NCBI GenBank assembly: GCA_013349325.1
Contig: DUZX01000004.1
Span: 95,596 to 159,595 of the forward strand
From: Desulfuromonadales bacterium
GTDB lineage: Bacteria > Desulfobacterota > Desulfuromonadia > Geobacterales > Pseudopelobacteraceae
DNA length: 64,000 bases
Direction of reading: 5' to 3'
The notes beneath the pieces were generated by a model. It was not told where the DNA came from. It did no database searches and saw only the letters and a list, made by a program, of their open reading frames with translations. A program made the translations under genes and the position numbers. Position 1 is the stretch's first letter. Each line of letters begins with the position of its first letter. Positions 1 to 8,520 of this stretch are shown here, piece by piece.

Positions 1-1037
1 TTTTGATCAAGCAGTATCCGCATCAACTCAGGGATTGCAAGAGTCGGGTGGGTGTCATTCAGCTGGATGGCTACTTTTTCCGGCAACAGAGCCAGGTTGT
101 CATGCTTTTTGGCAAAGCGGTAAAAAATATCCTGCACCGTGGCGGAGGAGAGAAAATATTCCTGGCGCAGGCGCAGTTCCTTACCTTCGGCCATATGGTC
201 GGCAGGATAGAGCACTTTGGAAATATTTTCGGTGCGCATTTTGGATTCAACGGCACCGATATAGTTGCCCTGGTTAAACGAACCCAATTCAAAATCACGG
301 GTTGATTTGGCGCTCCAGAGGCGCATGGTATTTACCGTCTCGTTGCCGTAGCCCGGCACCGGAAAGTCGTAGGCCAGCGCCATAACGTCGGTCGTATCAA
401 CCCAGGCAAAGCGCCGATGTCCCTGCGGGTCTATCTCTTCAACCACCCTCCCCTGAAACTTTATCGGATGCAGGTGTTCCTGACGGTCAAATTCCCAGGG
501 GTTGCCGTAGCGCAGCCAGTTATCCGGATACTCCTGCTGACGCCCATCAATAATCTTCTGATAGAACATGCCATATTCATAGCGGATGCCATACCCGTAA
601 GCCGGCAGGCTCATACTGGCCATCGAATCAAGAAAGCAGGCAGCCAGGCGTCCCAGACCACCATTTCCCAATCCGGCGTCCCACTCCTTTTCCTGAAGTT
701 CTTCAACGTCAATGCCCATCTGCTTGAGCGCCGTCTGCCACTCCTCCATAATACCCAGGTTGATCAGACAGTTACCAAGAGTGCGCCCCATCAAAAATTC
801 CATGGAGATGTAGTAAACCCGTTTGGCATCGTTGATATAGTACGACTGCTGCGTGTCAAGCCAGCGATCAACCAGTACATCGCGAACGGCATAGGCCAGA
901 GCCAGATAAAGATCCGCCTTGGTTGCCGAATACTTGTCCTTGACCAGCGTGTATTGCAAGTGCCTTAGAAAAGAGCGCTGCAGATCGGCAGCGGTAGGTT
1001 TTGCCCTGTTGGCGGGAGTAGTATCGACTGACGGCAT
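1..1037 (-). CDS. glgP: Glycogen phosphorylase, N-terminal part (runs off window)
   Basis: The enzyme phosphorolyses alpha-1,4 glucan to glucose-1-phosphate in the cytoplasm. About 345 residues are visible. They carry the family hallmarks of the N-terminal half: [20 protein letters not shown] near residue 75, the glycine-rich [19 protein letters not shown], and [20 protein letters not shown] just before the window edge. The ATG at 1035-1037 follows an AAAGGA ribosome binding site. The C-terminal half with the pyridoxal phosphate lysine lies outside the window, so completeness cannot be judged. It is divergent from smpB. Confidence 0.95.
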   Translation of the reverse strand, partial: MPSVDTTPANRAKPTAADLQRSFLRHLQYTLVKDKYSATKADLYLALAYAVRDVLVDRWLDTQQSYYINDAKRVYYISMEFLMGRTLGNCLINLGIMEEWQTALKQMGIDVEELQEKEWDAGLGNGGLGRLAACFLDSMASMSLPAYGYGIRYEYGMFYQKIIDGRQQEYPDNWLRYGNPWEFDRQEHLHPIKFQGRVVEEIDPQGHRRFAWVDTTDVMALAYDFPVPGYGNETVNTMRLWSAKSTRDFELGSFNQGNYIGAVESKMRTENISKVLYPADHMAEGKELRLRQEYFLSSATVQDIFYRFAKKHDNLALLPEKVAIQLNDTHPTLAIPELMRILLDQ

Positions 1038-1221
1038 GGAATTGATCCTTTCACGACAGAGATGAATGCCGGGGAACTATAAAGAACTCCAGGACTGATT
1101 GCAAGAAGGTGTTTATTTTTACACGTTTTTTTGGATATTTTTAAAACATGTGATGATTTTGGAGCTATTCGCTCTGCCTGCAGAGTTTCTTTTTGATTTA
1201 ATCTCTGCTATGGTGCGCGGC

Positions 1222-1680
1222 ATGAGTGAGAAACTGATCTGCAATAACAAGAAGGCGTACCACGATTATTTTATCGAGGAAAAGCTGGAAGCCGGCATAG
1301 TCCTGCAGGGCACCGAAGTCAAGTCTTTACGGGCCGGCAAGGCAAGTCTGGGCGATTCGTTCATGCTGGTGCGGGATGGCGAGGCGTATCTGCACAACCT
1401 GACTATTTCCGCGTATGAATTCGGCAATCGCCAGAACCACCAACCTGATCGAAATCGTAAATTACTCCTGCATCGCCGTGAGATTGATCGTTTATACAGC
1501 AGAATCCGCGAAAAAGGACTTTCGGTCGTTCCACTCAGGCTCTATTTCAAGGATGGTCTCGTCAAGGTAGAGATTGGGCTTGCCAAAGGTAAAAAGCTGT
1601 ATGACAAACGGGAAGATATGAAAACGAAAGACAGTCAGCGTGAAATGTCGCAGGCGCTGAAGTCAAAAAACCGGTACTGA
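1222..1680 (+). CDS. smpB: SsrA-binding protein SmpB
   Basis: SmpB binds tmRNA and delivers it to stalled ribosomes for trans-translation. The protein is 152 residues from the chosen start, the usual family length. Conserved stretches are KAYHDYFIEEKLEAGIVLQG, GTEVKSLRAGKASLGDSF and the basic C-terminal tail GLAKGKKLYDKREDMK. The reading frame is open upstream to 1099, but those 41 residues are unlike SmpB. An alternative ATG lies at 1210, and the ribosome binding site is weak for both. No tmRNA gene is seen beside it. Confidence 0.95.
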   Translation: MSEKLICNNKKAYHDYFIEEKLEAGIVLQGTEVKSLRAGKASLGDSFMLVRDGEAYLHNLTISAYEFGNRQNHQPDRNRKLLLHRREIDRLYSRIREKGLSVVPLRLYFKDGLVKVEIGLAKGKKLYDKREDMKTKDSQREMSQALKSKNRY

Positions 1681-1758
1681 TTCAGGCTGATGGTAAAAAT
1701 TCAAACGAAATCCATGTCGCATAATGGATCGTAAATACTCCTGGCACGAGGTAGAAAA

Positions 1759-2634
1759 ATGAATCTACGTAATTGTTTCAACATCAGAAAATTTTTATCC
1801 GTATCAGCAATTGTACTCGTGTTCTCAAGCCTGTCGTTTGCGGCACACGACAAAAAAATCGCAACCGTTACTATCGCGCCCACACCTGATCAGTACACCG
1901 TACAACCACTGCCACTCACCGCAATTCAATGTGCGCAATGTCATACCTCCCCTTTTCAGGGGCTGAAAGAAAATGGTGGCAATCACCAGTTTGAATGCCA
2001 GAAATGCCACAACCTCCTGCATGCATATAGCCCGCGCAAGGGTAATTATGATGCGATCATGCCTAAATGTGCATCGTGCCATGATGCGCTGCACGGGGCA
2101 AAGATCAACGACTGTCTCGCATGTCACTCCAATCCGCACACTCCCCGGAAGATTGCCGCAACGCCGCTGATCGCCACATTTTGCTACAACTGCCACGCCA
2201 CCATACGCACGCAGTTGGACACCGTACCGAGCAAACATACGAAGGTTGCCTGTACAATGTGTCATACATCACACGGTTTCAAACCATCCTGTTTCACCTG
2301 TCACAAGCCACACGTTGAAGGACAGACCGTGGCACAATGTCTTCAGTGCCACCCAGTTCATCAGCCACGGAACATCGTGTTCCCTACAACAACACCTTCC
2401 AACACCTGTAGTACCTGTCACAGCCCGATTGTGACCAAACTGGCAAAGGGAGCCAGTAAACATGCTGCTTTAACCTGCGTAACCTGCCACAAGGGCAAGC
2501 ATCGCTTCATTCCGCAATGCACCGACTGCCATGGCAAACCGCACAATGCGGCATTCCATGCAAAGGTACCGCGTTGCCTTACCTGTCATATCGACGTTCA
2601 CGATCTGCCGGTGCTGACGCCAAAATCAAAATAA
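1759..2634 (+). CDS. Secreted 12-haem c-type cytochrome
   Basis: The 291-residue protein has an N-terminal signal peptide (hydrophobic stretch about residues 13-28, ending SFAA) and twelve CXXCH haem-attachment motifs by direct count (CAQCH, CQKCH, CASCH, CLACH, CYNCH, CTMCH, CFTCH, CLQCH, CSTCH, CVTCH, CTDCH, CLTCH). Roughly one haem per 22 residues is the density of electron-transfer multihaem cytochromes of metal-reducing bacteria. It is presumably exported and haem-loaded in the periplasm. Whether it stays there or reaches the outer membrane cannot be told; no lipobox is present. It stands alone, so its redox partner is unknown. Confidence 0.93.
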   Translation: MNLRNCFNIRKFLSVSAIVLVFSSLSFAAHDKKIATVTIAPTPDQYTVQPLPLTAIQCAQCHTSPFQGLKENGGNHQFECQKCHNLLHAYSPRKGNYDAIMPKCASCHDALHGAKINDCLACHSNPHTPRKIAATPLIATFCYNCHATIRTQLDTVPSKHTKVACTMCHTSHGFKPSCFTCHKPHVEGQTVAQCLQCHPVHQPRNIVFPTTTPSNTCSTCHSPIVTKLAKGASKHAALTCVTCHKGKHRFIPQCTDCHGKPHNAAFHAKVPRCLTCHIDVHDLPVLTPKSK

Positions 2635-2751
2635 CGCCTATCAAGATTTTAGTTTTGGAGAGTCTGTCGTGAGTCTGCAGGCTTTGAGATTTGATAGATT
2701 CGTGTCTGTGGGTTTGCACTCATTCAGGTTATGGGGACGTAAAATGCGACT

Positions 2752-3675
2752 CTACAAATAGTTTGTCGCGCAGAATATAACCAGCGAAAGACTGACGGGG
2801 CTGAACAGAGTCGTGAAATAGACAATTCTGGAAGCATACTCGGATTCATTATTGTACTGGAGTGCCAGGATGGCGGTGTTTACCGCTGTCGGCGTGGCAA
2901 CGCCGATTACCATGGACTGGGCCATAATCCCCTTTACCCCCAGAGCAAGAACGATCAGATAGCCGAGTAGCGGCGACAGCAGAAGCCGGATGCAACAGGG
3001 CAGCAGTACATCGCCAAATCTGAAATCGAGCTTTATTTCGGCCAGTTGGACTCCCAGTGCTATCAAGGCAAACCCGATAAAACCGTCCGATACGTATTTG
3101 AGCGGAACCAGGATCTGCTCAGGCACCTCAATGCGGAACAATCGCACGATCAGCACCACGGCAAGTACGTACAGCGTCGGCATCTCCAGCATGTTGCGGA
3201 TGGATTGCCGACGAGAGGAGTTGGCCGAACTGGCTCGAAAGACCCCAAAGGTGTTGGAAGTGATATTCTGGATCAGCATGATCAACACCTGGATGGTTAT
3301 AGCATTCGGTAGACCTTTGAACACCAGGTCGGCCAGCGGCAGGCCGTAATTACCGCTGTTGAAGTACATGATCGCATTTCCCAGCGCCACGCTTTTACTG
3401 CGGGGATAAGCGAATATGCGCGTACAGAGAGCGGCAATTACCAGCATGAGCACCTGGATTGCCATGATATATGCCAGTATGAACCAGACCTCTTTCAATG
3501 GGACACTGGCGTAATAGATTTTGGAGAAAAAGATGGCCGGCACAAAAACATAGATGAACAGCTTGGCAAAGGTCCGGGAATCAAGATTCAGACTTTTGTT
3601 GGCAATGAACCCGACCGAGATCAGAATCATGATCGGCAGCATGATTTTCAGTATAATATGGACAAAAATGGTCAT
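2752..3675 (-). CDS. AEC-family (auxin efflux carrier-like) transporter
   Basis: The 307-residue inner-membrane protein is hydrophobic throughout, with about ten predicted membrane segments. It has the AEC-family layout: a conserved NxGNYGLPLA-type motif (FNSGNYGLPLADLVF) near the middle and VIGVATPTAVNTAILA near the C-terminus. Relatives export or import small organic acids such as malate, but the substrate is not readable from sequence. The gene is convergent with the cytochrome gene. Confidence 0.85.
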   Translation of the reverse strand: MTIFVHIILKIMLPIMILISVGFIANKSLNLDSRTFAKLFIYVFVPAIFFSKIYYASVPLKEVWFILAYIMAIQVLMLVIAALCTRIFAYPRSKSVALGNAIMYFNSGNYGLPLADLVFKGLPNAITIQVLIMLIQNITSNTFGVFRASSANSSRRQSIRNMLEMPTLYVLAVVLIVRLFRIEVPEQILVPLKYVSDGFIGFALIALGVQLAEIKLDFRFGDVLLPCCIRLLLSPLLGYLIVLALGVKGIMAQSMVIGVATPTAVNTAILALQYNNESEYASRIVYFTTLFSPVSLSLVIFCATNYL

Positions 3676-3784
3676 CGTAGATCTTTCTGCTTTAACCGGT
3701 TGATAACTGGTGACGAGGCCAGTAGTGCTTCAAATGATACTCTCCCGATTGAAGACATGTTACCGCCCGCAATGAATTGCACCA

Positions 3785-4537
3785 TTACCTCCGCTCTTTC
3801 CACCTTACGACATCCCATACAAACAGCGGAGCGGAAACACACATACGACGCCAAAGGCGGCGGGGTTCCTGCAGCAGACGCGGGAGCCATTCCAAACCCA
3901 AATTTTGGAAAATTGGATGGGAGCGTTGAACGTGTCCCGTGTAGAAATCAAAAACGGCACCGATAGCTCCGATAAATTTAACCTGCAGTCGCTGACGGTT
4001 CTGGTAAATCCATTTTTCCTGTTTGGGCGCAGTCATCCCGACCCAGAGCACATCCGGCTTTGCAGCATTGATGGCAGCAACCATTTCATCCAACTCAGCA
4101 TCACTAAAATCAGGTTTGTACGCGGGTGAGAAGGTGCCAACTACCTCCAGATTTGAATAATCCAGCGCCATATTTTGACTAATTTCCCAAAGGATCTCTT
4201 CAGTCGATCCCAGAAAAAAGATCCTGCCGCCACCCTGACGTTCCAGATGTTCATGCAGTCCGTAAAAAATGTCACTCCCGGTAATTCGCTCGTGGACAGG
4301 GCATTTCAGATAACGAGCAGCCATCACCACGCCGGACCCGTCCGGTACCAGCCAATCAGCGTCATGCAGGGCTTTGGTAAAAAGAGGATCTTCGTTGGCG
4401 ATGGCGTAGGAATGAGGGTTCAGACAGGCAAACCAGCGGGGGGTGTCTGACAACGCAATTGCACCGACAATATCTTCAACACATTCAACGATACTGCCGG
4501 CGACAATACTGTAACCAAGAATGTGGCATTTTTTCAT
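3785..4537 (-). CDS. WecG/TagA/CpsF-family glycosyltransferase
   Basis: The 250-residue protein belongs to GT26, which transfers N-acetylmannosamine-type sugars onto lipid-linked precursors at the cytoplasmic membrane. Family signatures are NPHSYAIANEDPLF, the catalytic-region WLVPDGSGVVMAARYLK, ITGSDIFY, and WVGMTAPKQEKWIY with GAIGAVFDFYTG. It lies just downstream of the secreted beta-helix gene on the same strand (36 bp gap). This suggests a surface-polysaccharide locus, though no other polymer genes are adjacent. Confidence 0.9.
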   Translation of the reverse strand: MKKCHILGYSIVAGSIVECVEDIVGAIALSDTPRWFACLNPHSYAIANEDPLFTKALHDADWLVPDGSGVVMAARYLKCPVHERITGSDIFYGLHEHLERQGGGRIFFLGSTEEILWEISQNMALDYSNLEVVGTFSPAYKPDFSDAELDEMVAAINAAKPDVLWVGMTAPKQEKWIYQNRQRLQVKFIGAIGAVFDFYTGHVQRSHPIFQNLGLEWLPRLLQEPRRLWRRMCVSAPLFVWDVVRWKERR

Positions 4538-4572
4538 GAAGTTCCGCCCTGCCCTGTTCGGTTTCTATAGCG

Positions 4573-6585
4573 TTACGGGCGATATTCATCCCGGTAGAGG
4601 CCGATTTTCTCCAGTGGTATCCGTTTAAAGCCCATCATAAACGCAGGTGAATCACCCTTCAATTGAAAGTTCTGGCGGGGATAATCCACAAAGCCAGGGT
4701 CGCCGTCAACCAGATTACCGTCCAGCGTCAGATCCTTGCTGGTAAGGTCATTCGCCAGATTAAGCCACGTGCCCCGGAACGAAATATTATTCACAATCAC
4801 GTTACCATCCGGCTGTGCCGGATTACCATCGTACAAGCCGACCAAACGGGGATAACGTACGCTGTAGGGTGGCTGCAGATGGTTGACCGCATTCAGGTGA
4901 TCCGTAAGCGTCGTGTTACTGCCGTCAAAAAACTTTCGCGCCCAACCCAGCCCGCGTGCGTCCAAGTGTACCGAATGTTTGCTGCATTCAAGGAAGACGT
5001 TATTCCGGACCACATTATCGCGGCCACCGCCGATCAACACACCACGAGCGGCCTTGTAGACCACATTGCCGTACACGGTCGTGCCGCTGGCAAAATCATC
5101 CAGATATATCGCCTGAACATCGGCTTTCCCAAGTTCATGAAAATAGTTGAAGCGCACGATATTACCGCGCTCCGAATAATCCCGTCCGATGTAAAAAGCA
5201 CCAGCGTCGCTGGTATCCATGCAGACGTGATGAATGTCGTTGTATTCGATGATGTGGTCGTTGCCGTGCAGAATAATAGCACTGTGCGGGGCATTGTAGA
5301 TCTGGTTGTTGGCAATCCGGTTGCCGACACCATTAATTGCGATAGCGGGGTTATAGGTCCGTACCCAGCGGCTGAAGTCATGGATGCGATTATTGACGGC
5401 ATAGTTACCGGCAGCGGTCAGTGTTTTACGGTCACCACCGGACAGGATAATGCCACCATCGCCACACTGATATATGTCACAGCTCTGCACACCATTACGT
5501 GAACCGCCTTCGATTTTAATCGCTTCGTTACCGGTGTTGCGGATGGTACAGCCGAGAATTCGGTTGTCACTTCCACCGGAAATGGTCACAGCTGTACCAC
5601 GGCACTGTTCGATGGTCATGCCCCGAAATGTAACATGAGAAGTATTACGCAGAGATACAACCGTTGTAAGCAACGAGACGGCTGCTGAATTCCGTTTAAG
5701 GGGTGCTGGAGGCCAGAAATACAGAAGACCCGTTCTTCGATCCAGATACCACTCACCAGCTTCATCCAGCTCTTCCAGGATGTTCAACGCATAATAACGT
5801 CCACCACTTTTATAGCCATACACGCCATGCGGCTCTTGGGTGGCAATCTCGTGTGCCTGTCTGTTTATCTTCGCAACTTTGACAAACGAATCGGCCCAAT
5901 CCCAGGTCCAATAGCCATGCAGCCAGATATCATCCGCCTCTGACCAGCATTCCGGTCGGTTGCCGCTGTATTGAAAGCGCCCCCCGGAATGACCGGCAGG
6001 AGTAGTCAGTATCTTTTCCCATCCATTATTTGGCCAACGCGCCAGCGTCATAGGCTTGGTATTATAGAACAGCTCCAAGGCAGCATGAATTCCGTATCGG
6101 GCAAAACCACGCGGTTTCAATTCACCAAAATCGGTAATGCCCAAAGCTTTAAGATCGACCTGCACAACCGTGCCACGGGCGGCAGCGACCAGTCGTTTCA
6201 GAATTTTAGCATCCGTAACGGGAACAAAACCGTTCAGCTCTTTACCGCCGGTCAGATACACATTTTCGTTTTTGTAGGGGCGATAGATGATGGGGGATTT
6301 TTCAGTACCGGAATCTTTCTCAGTGAGTTCAAAAGTTTTTGAGAGATTGTAGGTGCCGCCACGGATCAGGACTGTTACGCCACCAGGAGGAAAATTGTTT
6401 TTTTGCTTGAGTTCGCGGATTGCATTACGGGCATGTTCAAGCGTGGCTAACGGTTTGTCAAAGGTGCCATGGTTACGATCTGAACCAGACGGAGAAACCA
6501 CGAATTCGGTATGTTGAGCAGCAGCATATAGCGGCAGCGGAGATAAAAAGATATATAAGAAACATATGAAAATAAAGTTTGACAT
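4573..6585 (-). CDS. Secreted right-handed parallel beta-helix protein
   Basis: The 670-residue protein has a signal peptide (about residues 1-22, ending LYAAA). The N-terminal motif VSPSGSDRNHGTFDKPLATL is typical of secreted beta-helix proteins and polysaccharide-active enzymes. From about residue 300 to 560, short repeats of the type N.I....G...I form the coils of a right-handed beta-helix (for example NRIANNQIYNAPHSAIILHG, YGNVVYKAARGVLIGG). Relatives are polysaccharide lyases, hydrolases or epimerases. No catalytic residue can be assigned here, so the substrate is unknown. Confidence 0.85.
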   Translation of the reverse strand: MSNFIFICFLYIFLSPLPLYAAAQHTEFVVSPSGSDRNHGTFDKPLATLEHARNAIRELKQKNNFPPGGVTVLIRGGTYNLSKTFELTEKDSGTEKSPIIYRPYKNENVYLTGGKELNGFVPVTDAKILKRLVAAARGTVVQVDLKALGITDFGELKPRGFARYGIHAALELFYNTKPMTLARWPNNGWEKILTTPAGHSGGRFQYSGNRPECWSEADDIWLHGYWTWDWADSFVKVAKINRQAHEIATQEPHGVYGYKSGGRYYALNILEELDEAGEWYLDRRTGLLYFWPPAPLKRNSAAVSLLTTVVSLRNTSHVTFRGMTIEQCRGTAVTISGGSDNRILGCTIRNTGNEAIKIEGGSRNGVQSCDIYQCGDGGIILSGGDRKTLTAAGNYAVNNRIHDFSRWVRTYNPAIAINGVGNRIANNQIYNAPHSAIILHGNDHIIEYNDIHHVCMDTSDAGAFYIGRDYSERGNIVRFNYFHELGKADVQAIYLDDFASGTTVYGNVVYKAARGVLIGGGRDNVVRNNVFLECSKHSVHLDARGLGWARKFFDGSNTTLTDHLNAVNHLQPPYSVRYPRLVGLYDGNPAQPDGNVIVNNISFRGTWLNLANDLTSKDLTLDGNLVDGDPGFVDYPRQNFQLKGDSPAFMMGFKRIPLEKIGLYRDEYRP

Positions 6586-6643
6586 TGTCCCGCCTCAATC
6601 GGTCGTGCACCACACAATAGTAATAAATACCAATAAAATACGA

Positions 6644-7042
6644 CTACAGTACGGTGGCAGCCTTCTGCTGCATTTCAATATCAAATGTTATCAATTCTGC
6701 TTTAAACTCTCTGGCTACCTGGACAACAAGAGCATCCATACCACGCAATCCGGTCTTTGTCGCAACCTTGCACGCTTTGGCTGCGGCTCTACTATCAAGC
6801 ATAACGAACGAAATAGCTGAAATATTTTCTAGGGTTTTCTGGACTTCCACGGCCAGAAGCTCTGAACCTGTCCTTCTTCGTATTGCCGCAACAACTTCTA
6901 CAAGAACTGAACAAGGCATAACAGCGGGTGTCTCACCACTCAAAACTTTACCCCAGATTAGGCAAGCTTCCTCATGGCGCTTTTCATTTGGAAGTAATGA
7001 AGAAATTATTACAGAGCTGTCTATGGTAACTGACTTCACCAC
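6644..7042 (-). CDS. PIN-domain toxin, VapC-like
   Basis: The 132-residue protein has the four acidic residues expected of a PIN-domain ribonuclease: D8 in VTIDSSV, E49 in VLVEVV, D103 in GMDALVV and D121 in ITFDIEM. VapC-type toxins cleave tRNA or rRNA. Its start overlaps the end of the preceding small ORF by 7 bp, the usual antitoxin-toxin arrangement. It appears intact. Confidence 0.85.
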   Translation of the reverse strand: MVKSVTIDSSVIISSLLPNEKRHEEACLIWGKVLSGETPAVMPCSVLVEVVAAIRRRTGSELLAVEVQKTLENISAISFVMLDSRAAAKACKVATKTGLRGMDALVVQVAREFKAELITFDIEMQQKAATVL

Positions 7043-7245
7043 TTTTTTTCTCTCTGAGAGGAAATTTCATCGACTGCTGTTATGGTATCCCAAGAATTTG
7101 ATATTTTTTGGGATAGTGCATTCCAAGCATCCTGATACCGGCGTGTCTTTTTGATATGTTGCATTTTAGAGAGTACCAACTCTTTTTGGATAACCTGAAT
7201 ATCTCCCACCAGTGTCGCAAATTTCTTTTCCAGTGCGATTGCCAT
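7036..7245 (-). CDS. Putative antitoxin partner of the PIN toxin
   Basis: This 69-residue protein has no family signature I recognise. The antitoxin role is inferred from its size, its position directly upstream of the PIN toxin, and the 7-bp translational overlap. It is predicted largely helical and charged. There is no obvious AbrB or ribbon-helix-helix pattern. Confidence 0.65.
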   Translation of the reverse strand: MAIALEKKFATLVGDIQVIQKELVLSKMQHIKKTRRYQDAWNALSQKISNSWDTITAVDEISSQREKKW

Positions 7246-7356
7246 ACATTCCTCCGTTCATCATCGAATCACCGTGTATTTTATAGATCAAACACACACC
7301 GCCTGCAATGAAATCCTGTCATACGCTTTTGTAAAACTGTATGCTCTCATGCCAGA

Positions 7357-7490
7357 TCATTTTAGTCTCTGCTTCATAGCCGCCTCATAAATCCCCATCA
7401 GACACTCATAGTTGACATCTTTGTTGTAGAGCGTTTCAAAAGATTTTCGGGCACCCGCGCCCAGTTTTTCTAGCAACCCCGGTTCTTGCC
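7357..7490 (-). pseudogene. C-terminal remnant of a glycosyltransferase
   Basis: Read on the minus strand in a frame different from the neighbouring acetyltransferase, this stretch encodes EPGLLEKLGAGARKSFETLY followed by NKDVNYECLMGIYEAAMKQRLK and a stop. The pattern 'LGxxARKSFExxYN ... IYE' is the usual last helix of GT4-type glycosyltransferases. No start or catalytic domain exists upstream; the sequence joins directly to the acetyltransferase frame. I read it as a leftover tail after a recombination event. Confidence 0.55.
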
Positions 7491-7874
7491 AGGAGCTACA
7501 ATTGCTAGATGTCTAATAACATCATCTGCGCTGAATCGTGATTTTATAACCTTTGCCGGATTTCCACCAACTATACTGCAAGGCGGAATATCACGTACAA
7601 CTAGACTCCCAGCCGCAACAATTGAACCACTCCCGATCCTGACGCCAGCTATGATAATTGCACCATGACCAATCCACACATCATCTTCGATTATCGTTTT
7701 AAAGTTGTCCCCACGAGGTGAATCCCAAATTTTTGTGCCAACGATATCAGTTCGATGATCATCACGACCAACAAATGCAACGCTTCGAGCAATAACGCAA
7801 CTTATCTCGGCTCCCTGTCGAATGTAGCGACCGGGAAACAGGTGGGATAACAGCATCGAGTTGAAAAACTTCAC
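7470..7874 (-). CDS. 5'-truncated hexapeptide O-acetyltransferase
   Basis: The 134-residue ORF carries left-handed beta-helix hexapeptide repeats and the CatB/NeuD-like signatures TIIEDDVWIGHGAIIIAGVR, GSGSIVAAGSLVVRD and CSIVGGNPAKVIK. Family members are nearer 180-220 residues. The first residues (MKFFNSMLLSHLF) are read out of frame from the 3' end of the adjacent foldase-like gene, so the native N-terminus appears lost. It may be non-functional. It probably once served a polysaccharide cluster together with the glycosyltransferase remnant. Confidence 0.65.
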   Translation of the reverse strand: MKFFNSMLLSHLFPGRYIRQGAEISCVIARSVAFVGRDDHRTDIVGTKIWDSPRGDNFKTIIEDDVWIGHGAIIIAGVRIGSGSIVAAGSLVVRDIPPCSIVGGNPAKVIKSRFSADDVIRHLAIVAPGKNRGC

Positions 7875-8433
7875 ACCCGCTCTCCGTACAAAAAGGGGCT
7901 GTGCGTTCCCCGACCTTTAAATCATCCAGATGTTCACTTATCTCTCCGGCCAGGTCCTGCACCGGCACCGTTTTCGTTTCTTTGCGGGTGAACTGACTGT
8001 TTTTTGCCGCTGTATCATCGTTGGCTCTCAAGATGGTAAGTTTGACCGAACTCCCCTGAAATTCAGCAAAATGGTCAATCTCCGCTTCCGTCACAGAAAG
8101 CTTGATGCTGCTCACCCTCTTATCCATCACCTGTTTGATCAGCGTCTGTTCGTAATAATCCTGAATGGAGCGCCGAAACGTCTCCTCCTTGTCAACGCCC
8201 TCTTGTTGAGCGGCCTGAATCATGAGCTCCCTTACGACCAGAGAGTTAATAAAATCGCGTTCATCTGACGCATGTACCGAGGCACGCAGCAGATTAAACT
8301 CTTCACGGGAGATTTGTTTATCGTTAACAGAAATTGCTACGATTTTTTTGGCAGGCTGACGATCGAACGTCAGAGTGACAATCAGGACGGTAAAACTGGC
8401 CACAAATATTATTATGTACCAGATGTATTTCAC
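7762..8433 (-). CDS. SurA/PpiC N-terminal-like exported protein with scrambled C-terminus
   Basis: The 223-residue protein begins with one membrane anchor or signal segment (about residues 4-22). A helical region follows of the kind seen in SurA/EpsD-type foldases (VNDKQISREEFNLL ... INSLVVRELMIQAAQQEGV). No parvulin catalytic domain is visible. From about residue 200 the reading frame runs out of frame through the acetyltransferase gene, so the last 24 or so residues are probably junk. The natural end is probably near FQLDAVIPP. It follows the MMPL exporter gene of the lipid cluster on the same strand. Confidence 0.6.
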   Translation of the reverse strand: MKYIWYIIIFVASFTVLIVTLTFDRQPAKKIVAISVNDKQISREEFNLLRASVHASDERDFINSLVVRELMIQAAQQEGVDKEETFRRSIQDYYEQTLIKQVMDKRVSSIKLSVTEAEIDHFAEFQGSSVKLTILRANDDTAAKNSQFTRKETKTVPVQDLAGEISEHLDDLKVGERTAPFCTESGCEVFQLDAVIPPVSRSLHSTGSRDKLRYCSKRCICWS

Positions 8434-8520
8434 GACAGTACTCCTTATTATCCGATAATGACAAAAAGCGAATGAACGGTACCAAGATTACCGGAAATTG
8501 TCAAAACATCAGCTCATATC

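Noticed and set aside
1681..1758. tmRNA gene next to smpB
   Set aside because: The gap is only 78 bp and shows no tRNA-like ends or tag-encoding frame.
4663..5502. 279-residue plus-strand ORF opposite the beta-helix gene
   Set aside because: It is the antisense shadow of a well-supported secreted protein, with no ribosome site or family motif.
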